From Cheilinus undulatus (lineage: Eukaryota > Chordata > Actinopteri > Labriformes > Labridae), in the NCBI RefSeq assembly GCF_018320785.1, contig NC_054875.1, forward strand, positions 35,071,657 through 35,135,656: 64,000 nucleotides of DNA. The letters run 5' to 3'. Of this stretch, positions 41,319 to 52,827 are shown one piece after another; position 1 is the first letter of the stretch, and every line of letters starts with the position of its first letter. The position numbers were made by a program, and so were the translations under genes. The notes under the pieces were generated by a model, which was not told the DNA's origin, ran no database searches, and saw only the letters and a list, made by a program, of their open reading frames with translations.

Positions 41319-41641
41319 TGGGGCTGCACAGCGGCGCCTCACAGCAAGAAGGTCCCTGGTTTGATTCCCGGTCAGGGCTTCTCTGTGTGGAGTTTGCATG
41401 TTCTCCCCGTGCATGCGTGGGTCCCTCTTGGGGTACTCTGGCTTCCTCCCACCACCAAAGACATGCTCATTAGCTTAACTGGTGACTAAACTGCCCGCAG
41501 GTGTGAGTGTGAGGGTACCTGGTTGTCTCTCTATATGTCAGCCCTGTGATTAAATGGTGACCAGTCCAGAATGTACCCTGCCTCTCCCCCAGTGACAGCT
41601 GGGATAGGCTCGGGATAAGCGGTATAGAAAATGGATGGATA
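41319..41641 (+). mobile_element. Nearly complete teleost SINE
   Basis: tRNA-like head GGGGCTGCACAGCGGCGCCT with B box GGTTTGATTCCC. Body has GTGTGGAGTTTGCATGTTCT, GGCTTCCTCCCACC and GGTGACCAGTCCAGAATGTA. Tail GATAAGCGGTATAGAAAATGGATGGAT is given here as GATAAGCGGTATAG plus AAAATGGATGGAT. The order is that of a very abundant teleost SINE family. Sense to +. Confidence 0.85.
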
Positions 41642-43780
41642 AGAGTTCATGAGTGCCCCAATTTTTTTTAAACTGGGGTTGAATATGGTCTACAACCCTT
41701 TTATTTACAATGACATAGGGAAGACTAAATCCAGTTTATTTTCTGGTGCTATAAATTGTGTCAATTTAAGTAAATGATGTGGATTACAGTGTTAAACCTG
41801 ATGACACACTCAAAGCCAGAGCTGCATCCAATTAGTCACCTAATTAACAAGTGAATGTTGTGTTAAATCATCAAAGGTCCTCAACAGAAACAGAAAACAA
41901 AAGGTTAAACCACAGCAGGAACCTCCAAGCTTTTTAATTTAATGTCAGGATTTCAGTGATACAATACGAGTTGCTGCTGTTTGTTTGTGACATACAAAGC
42001 AGAGAGTGTTTGTGTATTTGTGACAGAGGAAAGGTTGGGATTCATGTTTGACAGAGCCGTGGGCAACTTGTACAGATCTGTTAACTCACTAAAATGGAGA
42101 CGCAGAGCTGCACAGTGGGGCTGAATTCACTCTGCAGGAGTGTGAACAGAACCAAAAGCCTGCGCTTGTAGGCTGACTGCAACGTCACAAACTTTTCCAC
42201 AGCCATAGTTAGACATCCCTTCAGGGTCGCAGCGAGAGGTGACACGTGCCCGCGTAAACTGTCCAGTCAGGAAGCAGAGACGATGTCGAGCGGCTGTGGC
42301 TCCCCATCTTATTTTAAGAAGATCTTCCCCAAATAGGTTGCTCCCACAGAGACAAATAATTGGCGTGATATCTTGGGGGCACGAGCATGAGGAGCAGTCT
42401 GCATTTTAATGCCAACACTCCACAGGAAGAACCCAGTTATGCATGCCAGTGGGCACGATCTCTGGACTGAGAGTGTTCAGGGAAGACGTGCATCAGAACA
42501 GAGCTGAAGATAGGGTATGCAGTTTAGAGATATAGTATCGATAGAGAAATGTGTCAGATACTGCTTAAAAATCTATATTATTGCAGTAATTATCAGCAGT
42601 GTCAGTTTAAAATTAAATAAATAACAGATATGTTGCTTGTTAGTTGTATTGTTTTATTTTCACATAAAAGGTACATTTAGCTGGTTCTGAGGCAACAAAA
42701 GCCTCCAGTTGCAGCATTGACTGGCTTCGCTTATAAGTTCAATATCCATGTGGCAAAAAATTACAAAAGTACAACTTGTCATAACAGTTTGTGCTATAAG
42801 AGGAAAATGGAACTACTGGTCACTGATGACTTTTAAATTTCGTCTTTTTTTTTGTCTTCTAGGGAAATGTCTAGACAAGTATGACGAGAAATGGAATGTA
42901 ATTTAGTAAATGCATGAATAAAAATAGCCTTGATGGTCCCCAAAAATTTTATTAAAGCAATAGTTTTCTTTTCTGTACTACCAGGCCCAAGCCTGGAAGA
43001 CTGTAGCAAGCTCTTACTTTAAGGTATAACATGCAACTGTTAATGTAGATGTTGTAGATGTCGCACCAAACTCACAGACCAAAAAAAAGTGTGCCGTTTT
43101 AAAACTAAATCTAACTGAGGAAAGCGTTGTCCAATTTGTGTGAACACAAAGCCAAGAACAACAAACACAGAGGCAGGTTGAGTTCACTCTATTTAAAGAG
43201 GTCATTACTCAAAAATAGATCTAGTTAGGATATCTGATAGAGATGTATCAGTATCAAAGTCTCATGAGATAATACCTTGGTAACAAATCAACGGTAAAGT
43301 ATTTACTGCGATATCAAAAAACCACTAAAAACAGATCACTGATCTGGACTTTGCTGATGTTGCTGTGCTCCTTGCGTAGACTGTAGATGTGGGGACTATG
43401 AACTTGCTGAGAGAGGAGAGTGAAGTGTTAGGAATGCACATCTCCTGAGCCAAAACAAAGATCAAGGCATTTGGGGATGCCTTGGATGCTGCCATCAAAT
43501 CTGTCTGGGTCTATCCTAAGGTAGGTATCGTTATATTTGGGTCTTTGTATTTTATCGTACTGTCCAAACTGTCTGGTTTTAGTGTTGTCTGATTTTTATG
43601 TACATTTTTAATGTACTTTTTGTTGTATATACCATCAACCTGCTGGGGACTACAGATGGAAATTAGCCCATGGCTACAATCTGGCACATTTACATGTTTA
43701 TGTTCATCAATGTGCATTGTCCCTTGTCATAAATAAATAAATAAAATAAAACAAAATGAATGGTGAGAGCCTGGAACTTG
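41642..43780. other. Intergenic sequence, no recognised feature
   Basis: No gene or repeat I can name. Locally GC-balanced at 42080-42480 (CTGCAGGAGTGTGAACAG, CGATGTCGAGCGGCTGTGG). Confidence 0.4.
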
Positions 43781-44330
43781 TAGAGCAGTTGACCTACCAT
43801 GGTATCCATCGACCATCCATCCACTGACTGCAAGTCTGAGATCAACCACAGACTTGGACTTGTGCATGGGGCAATGGGTTTGCTGAGGAAGACAGTGTGG
43901 TATCTTTCCTGGGGTCTTTTGATTCTTGGCCCTCCTGGTCTTACTATAGTCTTGTGAGGCCTGGGTGTTGACTGATGTCCAGAGGTGCTGGCTGGACTCC
44001 TTTGTGACGGCTTCTCTTTGTTGCATCTTTTGGCATCATTGGATGGACAGTGTGCCATCTACATGTTACTGGAATGGCAGCTGTGATTTTACAGGCATGT
44101 GGTGCACTTTCTCTGGCCTGATCTAGCTTATAGCATACTGGATGCCCTAGACCAGGTCACCTGGTCCAGACATGCATTGTGAAGAGGGAAGATGGAAGGG
44201 TACCTTGGGGGATGGGGCATGGGCCTGGTGCAGGCATGGAGAATAGCCATCAGGAGCACAGCACCAAGGTTGACAGACAAAGTGGCGTATGCTCCCATGC
44301 CTGACAATATTTTTAATAAAACGTAAAGTA
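43781..44330 (-). other. Possible decayed coding/retroelement fragment
   Basis: Several overlapping open stretches and higher GC than neighbours. The - strand translation has no motif that I recognise with confidence. It could be a LINE remnant; no function is claimed. Confidence 0.25.
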
Positions 44331-45849
44331 TACTTACTGTTGAGTGGTGGATTGACTGGAAAGACTCGTCAGTAAGGACAACAAGTGACAGGCTAAGGAG
44401 GGCAGAGTGACTTAGAGGATGTGAGTCAGTCTCACAACAATCACTGCAGACTGAGAGTTGAGCTCCCGTACTGTAGCTAGTGGATGTGCAAACTCCATAC
44501 GGCAAAAACAGCTGCACAGAGACTGCATGTTGTTGACTTTACTGAATGAAATTAAACTTGTCACACAGTAGGACAGTTTAAACCTTTTTCTTCCTGAGGG
44601 AATAAGAATAAATAGACTGTGCCTTACACACCACTATTAGACTTACATTCCAGATTTTAAGGTATCTTTCAGAGATTTTCACGAATACCTCAATTCATAC
44701 TTGACCCTTAAATTCTGGTTCTTGAAAACCACACTAGCAAACAAGGGGCTACATGTCCTCTGCAAAGGCAGCAAAAACAAGTGCTGCATCTCTGTGAAAC
44801 AGTTTGTCAGTCATGAAACAAGTACTTAATAAGAGAAAAGCTGTATAAAACAGATTGTCAATGACAGAACGGACTGATTTGATAAAGCTCACCACAGAGC
44901 CTGGCAGTTAATGATGGAACAGCTTTGCCCTCCTCCAAACGTTCACTAACTTATCATACACTTCTCAGGCCAGACACAAAGCAAAGACTGTCCTACTATT
45001 TTCACTCTCCCTGCCAATAATGTGTCACGATTTTGTATGGGTCACAATGCTGAAAAGAACCTCACTTTGATTCATATTCAAAATAAAATAGAACTGCATG
45101 CACTGCATCCCTTGAATTTTTTGTATTTGGATTAAATGAACCACATAAAGTAGAGCGAACTGACAGCGGTGGATAGATTTTGAAAGTAATTTCTATTTTG
45201 CTTCATCTGCTGCATAAAACAAAAAATAAAAAAGATTTTGTATTGAGGCAGATGGTAAAAATCACAGTAATTGGTTCGTTCAGGATCGACCTAAACAAAT
45301 CCATATTGACTTACAGACTGATGGTTCTAAGCTATTTAGACATGGTCTGCTTATCTCACATCTTTTCACCACATTAAATCTCTTTAACTGTATTCAACTT
45401 CTTTACTCTTAGCATTTTAATACAGCAAAGCAACAGTAGATCCTCATTACTGTTTGACAGTTTATAGCTTTAATCATCATCTGCAACACTTAAATTCCTC
45501 AGTGCATGAAATTTACTGGAGAAGACAGACCATGACAAGACAAACATCTCAAAGCTCCTCACTTATGTGCAAGGCTTTTTATCTATCTGAGGAAAAATAG
45601 CTTATATGAGCTGAAGCATCTTCTACACTGCTAAATTTTAACCCTGCACTTGCCTTATTTTAACAGAGGTCAAGCCAATTGATGCTAGTAGTCCCACAAT
45701 TGGTGAATTGGGATTATCTGAGTGCAGTGATTGTGATTGTAGTGTTAAGACACCTGTGTCTGAAAATCCAGTCACTGTTTAATCTGTATTCCTGGCTACC
45801 ATTACACCAGGAAGAAAAGAACACTCCAACAACTCAGACAAAGGTTACT
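44331..45849. other. Intergenic sequence, nothing recognised
   Basis: AT-rich, no supported gene or repeat. Confidence 0.4.
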
Positions 45850-46335
45850 GAGAAGTTTAAGTCAGAGGATGAATAAAATTTTCACAAGGTACTTTACATC
45901 CATTGGAGTTCAGTTCAATCCATCAATAAGAAATGGAAGGAATCCTGTACATGTGTAAATCTGCACACCATCCCCACTGTGGAGCACGGTGGTGGCAGCA
46001 TGGTGCTGTTGGGATGCTTCTCAGCAGCCAGCGCCCAGGAAGGCTTATGAAGGTAGAGGGTAACATGGGTGTGGCAAGATCTAGGAAAATCCTGGAGGAC
46101 AATCTTATTAAGTCTGCAAGAGAACTAAAAGCTTGGAAGAAGATTTATTTTCCATTAAGACAACGACCTGAAGCACACAGTTAAAGCTCCACAGAAATGG
46201 TTTAAAGACAACAAGGTGAATGTTCTGGAGTGGCCGGTCAAGGCCCAGACCTCAATCCAATAGAGCATTTATAGCTGAACTCGAAAAAGGGCTGTTCAAG
46301 CCTGATCCCCATGCAACCTGCCAGACAGTCCACTA
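45850..46335 (+). mobile_element. Tc1-like transposase relic
   Basis: Phrases characteristic of Tc1 genes in sense: CACCATCCCCACTGTGGAGC, GGTGGTGGCAGCATGGTGCT (GGGS-V-WGCF region), ATTAAGACAACGACCTGAAGC (QQDND-K region), GTGGCCGGTCAAGGCCCAGA then CCTCAATCC. Frames are broken, both TIRs are missing or unrecognised. Confidence 0.8.
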
Positions 46336-47949
46336 CGAAGTAGGAAGCTGTTTTTTCATATTTGCTAATATTTTCACTACATCTTGGGAGGCTGACAAAA
46401 AGAAATAAGACAGACAGCATATTTATGACGATGCCTGGGTTTCTCACAGTTTTTGGAGATGTTTCAGAGAACCCCTGACACCAAATAATAAATATATTCA
46501 ACTTACAACATAACAGCTGGCTGCCTCTGTGCCCCTTTGGATATTCACTCTTGGATCAGATGCAGAGTTATTAGTCATGGTCCCATCCAATCAGCCATCC
46601 TTAATTCTTGTGCTACTGGGCATTACTGTGGAGAGGACAGATTGTCTTTTATTGTCAGTTTGATTTCAAACTGGAGATTAGTCATATTCATGCTGCTGCT
46701 GGTGGCACAAGTCTGTGTATGTGTTTAGAAGTATGTGTGTGTGTGACTAATGCATGCATTTGTGCCTCCAAACATCTGTGTGGCTAATTATTCACTTTAC
46801 CAAATGTTCATGACTAGCCATAGCTGCATAGATTAAAGGGAGAACTCATCCCAAAGTAGTCCTTTCGCATATTGTAAGTATGTTATTAAGAATTACCGAG
46901 CAGACTGTAGCAGTGATGTCACCGTTCGCTGCTCAGCAGACAGTAAATAATGGTGCAGCATGATGGCATCATGGTGATTTTGCCTGAGATATGGAGTATG
47001 TAGTATGTGGTGCTGTCATACTACTATACATTATATAGAGGGACTTCTTTTATGTAACAAAGCACAGAAGCTGGTTTATGACCCAAGGCCTTTCTTTGAC
47101 TATGGGCCAATGGTCATCAAAACCATACAATCAGATGTCCTTGAACAGATGTGCTTGTATAAATGTTTTCAGTGTTCATATAGACAACCCTCATTCCTGT
47201 AAAAGATGCATTCAAAACCTGTGACATGGACTGCAGCAGTGACAACATACTGGGAACACAAGGCTGTGTGGAATGAGCAGTTTGCGAACTGATGTTCTGG
47301 CAATTGTTCTGGCAATCACAGAGATAATAATAAGAAACAAAATTATGGCAAGGCTCAGATACTTCCTATTGCCTTTAAAAAGGCTTTAAAGATAGCAGGA
47401 AACAGGAAATAAGCCCATGCAGCATCTGCTTTGGTGTTTAATTTATGGATTTACTGTCACATTTGGCTGAGAGTCACCAGTAAACAGATTTACATTTAAA
47501 CAGAAACACCGTGAAGAGTAATAAAACATGTGAAAGAAAAAGAAAACCCTCTGATTTCATTTTATTCTACCAAGCAACAACCTGAAGGCAATGCAGCGCA
47601 AAAACTGCAGTTCCTTGAGTGTCCACTTGGGGCTGGCTGCAGAATCACAGGAATCCCATACACACCCCATATTAGATGCCGATGTGTGCAGAACAATTAA
47701 ACTATTTCAGCGGTTTAAGTTCATGTCTTTACTGGCACACACTGTAATGTTTTTTTTCGAATCTTGATTGAAAATGCAGAATTAGGAGCATCGCTAATAT
47801 GGGTACAAGCCGACACAGTGTGGCCATTTATCAGGAGGCTTTCAGGCCTATACTTCAGCTCCACTTTTATGTCTTTTCCAGGCTGACTTAAAGTTAGTGA
47901 AAGAGCCACAACTTGAAAGCTCACGTTATTTTCTAAAGCCTTTACGTTT
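46336..47949. other. Intergenic sequence, nothing recognised
   Basis: A short GTGTGTATGTGT-like patch lies near 46712-46745; otherwise no supported feature. Confidence 0.4.
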
Positions 47950-48347
47950 TTACTTAGTGCTGGACTTGCATGTATAAACCAAATATGGATATGAATAATT
48001 ATAATAATAAATTTTATAAAGCACTTTCTATGAATTTTAAAGACACTGTACAATGCAGAAAAACAATACAGACACATAAATGACAGTAAAAGAAGATAAA
48101 GCCAACAAAAATAGACAAACACAAATGACAGAATATCACAATCACAGATGGAGAAGGCTCCATCCCCCCAGGTTTGGTGCTTGGTTCTAGATGGCGGGGA
48201 GAGGATGTTGGTGTTAGAAGAGCGTAGGGTATGAGTAGAAATGTGATGGTGGAGGAGGTCAGTAAAGTAGGGGGGGGCCTGTTGGTTTAGGCCTTTATAA
48301 GTGAGGAGGAGGATCTTAAATTGAATACGAAAGGGGATGAGGAGCAA
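47950..48347 (-). mobile_element. LINE 3'-end fragment
   Basis: The - strand (48347 downward) reads LIPFRIQFKILLLTYKGLNQ then QAPPYFTDLLHHHISTHTLR, SSNTN and RTKHQTWGDGAFS, the conserved C-terminal stretch of teleost non-LTR polyproteins, similar to the fragment at 5.1-5.4 kb. The left edge has the ATTTTATAAAGCACTTTCTA terminus. Coding continuity is lost below about 48150. Confidence 0.75.
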
Positions 48348-48559
48348 TTATAACAATTTAAGAATCACGCAACAGGTTTAATCAGAAAAAATCAGCAGTG
48401 CAGCCACGTATGAATGACCACAGCAGAAATGGACACAGAATTTTGTTTATTTGTGCGGCAGATGGTTGAAATTTGCATTAATTTTTTTATGTAATAAAAA
48501 TATATTTCAGGGGACTTAATGCACATAAGGGGGGATAAATTATGTGTACACCCAAATTA

Positions 48560-48800
48560 GAAGTAGATGTGTGAATGATGGCTCACTTTAGCTTCATTAG
48601 GTTTAGCTAAAGCTAACATAGCTATGCTAGCCATATTAATACACACAAGTTACGTTAGCTATGTTAGCTTTAGCAATGTGAGCTTTAGCGAATATAGCTA
48701 AAGCTAATGTAGCTAATGTAGTTGCTTTGTGACCTTACGTTAAACCTTGTTAGCTAGTAGCTATGTTATCTACGCAGCTAATGGAGCTAAATATGCAATG
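48560..48800. repeat. TTAGCT/AGCTAA-rich palindromic low-complexity region
   Basis: Dense recurrence of TTAGCTA, AGCTAAAGCTAA, GTTAGCT and GCTATGTTAGC on both strands over about 240 bp, able to form many overlapping hairpins. Confidence 0.8.
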
Positions 48801-48864
48801 TTTGCTGCGTTACAGTGTTTTCATGGAGGAAAAAGCTTTTTCCCTGCAAACAGACTGTTCACTC

Positions 48865-49137
48865 TAACCTTGCAAAGCAGACGGATACACCCATTTTCTT
48901 GTTTTTCACTGGCGAATCCATCTTGTTAAGCTCCCATCTGATGCCATGTTTTGCGTTAATCCTGCGCACGCGCAGCTCGATAGCTGCTATGTCCTGTGTT
49001 TTGTTGCTCTGATTGGCCCGTAGAGATGTGACAGACAGAACCTTCATCCAATCAAACTCTGAGTTTTTCTCAAACGTTTCTTATTGAAGCCTTCCCAGAT
49101 GGATGTGTGAAACAAATCCATGTGGTGTGTCAGGTTA
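48865..49137 (-). mobile_element. Non-autonomous DNA transposon with 9-bp target duplication (copy 3, inverted, shortened)
   Basis: Opposite orientation to copies 1 and 2. Begins TAACCTTGCAAAGCAGACGG and ends GGTGTGTCAGGTTA. Flanks TGTTCACTC (48856-48864) and TGCTCACTC (49138-49146) agree at 8 of 9. Shares TGACAGACAGAACCTTCATCC and the CCAGATGGATGTGTG block with the others; internally deleted to 273 bp. Confidence 0.85.
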
Positions 49138-49146
49138 TGCTCACTC

Positions 49147-49969
49147 TGCTTCAATAAATATTTTTTCAGATTTTCAGGTCAGGTTTTCAACTTTTAACTT
49201 TTGGTATCCTAACCCTTATCTTATCCATAACTTTCACCCCAAACAGAGGTTGAACATGATTTTATTTTGAAAGTTTTAGCGTGTATTTCCGCTCTGACTG
49301 GTGTGGCACCCATATGAACGTGCTCCAGAGGGGCTGTTAGAAATGTAGCCTGCAGCTAGACCCCTCTCATACGGCAACAGTGTGTGAAATAGTTTGACCG
49401 CAACTTGGTAAAATATAATAGCGTTTGAGAATCAGCAATTAATTATAAACCAGTTCATATTTTACTGTAAAACTTAATATTTGATAACTTACCCGCACCA
49501 AACCGTCGAATAACAACAGTGAAAGTTAGCAAGCTCCTGGGTAAGTTAGCTAAGCTGTTAGCTATAGCCTATTCGATAGGACTTTGCGCTGTTCAAATCA
49601 ATGTAACAGAAGGCTGTTTAACGATATTGGTAGGAAAATCCCATAGCAGTTGCTGCTTATGCTCACAGAATTATAATTTCAGCCACTTTTTAAAAACAAA
49701 ACCCATCCTAAAAAAACATGTCTTACAAGAAATAGGAACTAAACTCGTGGTAAGTTGCTGAACTTGTTTACATGCTTACAGACAGAGAAAAACGATGTAA
49801 ATATTTTGTCAATATTTATTAATTGACTTGTTTTCGTTGAGTACTGATGTAAAACACAAGACAGACCAGCCAAGTGAGTCGTCTGACTTAACGTATACCT
49901 CCATTAACCAAAATAGTTCACAATGCCACAACAGGATATTAATTTCTGAATAAATTTTCCCTTTAAAGT
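49147..49969. other. Sequence upstream of the putative third gene
   Basis: No exon recognised. Becomes CpG-containing toward 49980. Includes GTTAGCAAGCTCCTGGGTAAGTTAGC near 49525 (written here only as a GTTAGC-repeat patch). Confidence 0.4.
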
Positions 49970-49989
49970 CTCACCCCTCTCTCCTTGAA

Positions 49990-50557
49990 TCATCAAACAG
50001 CGTCACTCCTCAATAAAACACACTCACGCGCGCGCATGTTGCGTCTCTGTGCGCATAATGATTCATCAACCACCGTTTGCTCATGAGACCGTGATTTCGG
50101 GTCCGATGAGTTCATTTGCAGAGCTGAGTGTTTCGTCGTGGGCCCTCGGATGCCCCCACCCCCACCAACATCACCACCACCACCACCGACACCCCCACCT
50201 CCCTCATCCCGCGTCTCGACGGACCAAACGCTGCAGCAGCGGCATCACCGGCAGCCTCCAAACTGCGTTTTCCCTGCCGTGATGGATCCGTGTGTACGCC
50301 GGTGAGCTGCTATCAAAAGACCGCTGAACTGTGTGGAGGAGGACCGACGAGCGAGGACCGCAGCGAGACTGTGCCATACATCTAAAGGGATAAAAACACG
50401 TTTAAGAGGCTATTTCTCGCAATATTGTAGGACCGTCTTGTTTACCTTCAGACAAACAGCCGGGTGACAGTGATAATACGGCCGACATGTAAGAGCTGGA
50501 TAACTATTCCTGTGTGAACGACACCCATCTGCAGCTGATCACAATAACATGAAAAAG
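49990..50557 (+). promoter_or_regulatory. CpG-rich promoter and probable first exon of an unidentified + strand gene
   Basis: CpG density rises sharply over 50030-50500 (CACGCGCGCGCATG, GGACCGACGAGCGAGGACCG). The block ends at a consensus donor, AAG/GTAAGC, with GT at 50558. Just before it is ATGAAAAAG (50549-50557), giving either Met-Lys-Lys as first codons or a non-coding 5'UTR exon. Several upstream ATGs would be uORFs. A GGGATAAAAACA word at about 50379-50390 could be TATA-like. A CACCACCAC/CCCCCAC tract (50155-50200) creates a His-rich open frame that I regard as incidental. The next exon is not recognised, so the gene is unnamed. Confidence 0.55.
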
Positions 50558-52347
50558 GTAAGCTTGTTGACACGTTTGAGGGGTTTACATCGGGCGTTGC
50601 AGGTTTCAGTCCAAAGGAAAAAAAAATCCTTGACTCGATTTTACCTCATCAGACTGCATTGTTATATTGTCAGCACCTCCTCTTGAGTTAAAATCGCTTG
50701 TTTTGAGAATAAGTCGCTTCTGGTTTCACCTGTCGACTCGTGAGTATGTGGAAAAGACAGCAATGTGACTTCTAAATATCATGTCAGCATGGTTTGTTTC
50801 ATGGATCTGACTGTGGAGCTGAGAGCTGCCTCCAGACTGCCTGAGCCAAAGTCAGTTTATATAAACCTGAAACATTTTTTGCTTTCTGGAAGTGCTATCA
50901 TGTAGAGTGCAAAATACGTAGGCTCTGTGTAGGCTATATCCTGTATTGGACAAAGTTATAAAACCTGCTCTAGAGGGAAAAAAAGTGAATTTACAGAGCG
51001 TTTTAAAAGGGGGAAAACACGCCTATTGAGAACAATTAAGTGAATTTCTGTTGGCTTTTAACTGAGTCCAGAATTTGAATTAATCAGCACTAAATTACCA
51101 TTTACTTGTGCTGGGTTGCTTTGCTCTTCTCTGGCTTTTGATGAGTCTGAAAATCTCAGGCTAAAGCAAAAACCACAGCGGCTTACTCCTTCTATCTTCC
51201 CTTTGAAGTTTCATCTCCCTCACTGTGAGATTAGTGAGAAATATGGCAGTTTTTTAGGGGGAATATAAAATGTGAAAAACATACTGTCCTCTGGATGGAG
51301 CAGGAGCACCCCACTGGATTCTCATTTGGATGTAACCCAGCTGGGGGGTGATCGATTCCTGCTTTGTATCCGAGGCCTGTGTTTCAGTTGTTGTCTAACA
51401 GTACTCCCTACAATTAAAAGCCCATTTTGTTAGTGGAAGGCTGATTAATTATTCATCCCCAGCTCAATAGGACCACAAATCTGAAGATGGCACAGTGAAG
51501 GATGTCTATGCAGCAGTGTGTAAGCCTGTGCTTGGACAGCTGGGGAGATTTACACACTATAGGCTGAATGGCAAACACCCCCCTCCTTTTTTTATGTTCA
51601 GTGAACACAGTTTTTAAATGCGTGCTCGAACTGTTTGCTCTTAAAATAAACAGCGGGAGAATAAAAGCATACAAGCTGAGCAGTGAGCGCTACAAACAGA
51701 AAAGCTCTGGGTGTCCTGTATGAAACAGCTCTGTTGGTGGTGGACTGCGGGCTCTCACTATAGGTGTCAATGTCATATCTGCTGCCAGGAGGCCAACAGC
51801 CGCGATGATACTGTAGCGGAGAGTTTGAAGAAAACCCAGCTGGCTCAGGTCCAGGACGGTGGGTGTTTTTAAAAACTGGCTTAGTCAGGGCTACTGCAGG
51901 CAGTGATTAGACAAGATGCTGTTCAGTATCACACACATCAGCATGACGTCAAAGGACACGCTGCTTTAAATGTCTTCTCACACCGGTGCCCAGTGGAACA
52001 CGGCAATAACTGAACCAAACACTGAAATCGAGCACATGAGGTTGACATTTAGTTAAGTCTTCATCAATGTTTGTCTGTGAATGAGATGATTACAGCTGAT
52101 GGATTCATGTCCTTAGAAAACTCTTCCACTGACAGTGCTAAGTACTATTCAGATGGGATTAGTTTACCTGTAGACCTCTGGTAATTTATGATTACCTCCT
52201 GACGTCAGTGTTTGTTGTGGTGCAGCCTTTCCCAAACTTTAGTCTGCTTCTGCCCAATTTGAGGCCTGAATATCTATTGGGACTCACCAAAAAGAAAGTC
52301 CTTGTACAGCCTTAAAATGAGGCAGAAATATTTACCTATCTATTTAT
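50558..52347 (+). other. Putative first intron, nothing recognised
   Basis: Follows the donor at 50558. No exon or named repeat seen. Confidence 0.4.
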
Positions 52348-52827
52348 TAGGGGCTTGACTGATACTGTTTTTTCAGGGCCTATACTGATACTGATTATTA
52401 GTACTTTATGAGACTGATAACTGATATTTGGAACCGCTATGCATTTATGTGTAAAATGTACTTAATGTGGCAAATATAAAATAGAATGATCAAAAAAAGG
52501 AGTAAGATAATCAGTTTAGCCCTCAGCATGAGAAACAGCACACAGAAATACAGTAGCAGCAGGAAAACAGGAAGTCATGCCATATGCTCACTGTGTCAGT
52601 GGCACCCAGGTGAAAGTGTTGATTGGCTAGTACGCATGTGACATCTAGCCAATCAGATTGTGTTGTATGGACATTTGGTGAGACTTTAGAGAGTGAAAAC
52701 AGAGCCAGAAGGGAAGATGCACCTTACAGTGAAGCCGAGGTCGTACACTTTTTGATGAATTAATTCCATCGATTATCAAGTGCCAATTATAGGCCTCAAC
52801 AAACAGCTGATAATCGGCCAACCTCTA
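52348..52827. mobile_element. hAT-like MITE with GATACTGATA motifs
   Basis: Left TAGGGGCTTGACTGATACTG and right GATAATCGGCCAACCTCTA are diverged inverted ends. Subterminal GATACTGATTATT and AACTGATATTTGG motifs are of the 'GATACCGAT...' type common in teleost MITEs. It contains an internal 11-bp palindrome TGATTGGCTAG / CTAGCCAATCA (52620-52655). Borders approximate. Confidence 0.6.

Noticed and set aside
50049..50385. His-rich (HQHHHHHHRHPH) and Pro/Thr-rich ORFs
   Set aside because: Both come from different frames of one CAC/CCCCCAC tract in a 5'UTR-like CpG block; start codons are weak and the exon donor lies downstream.
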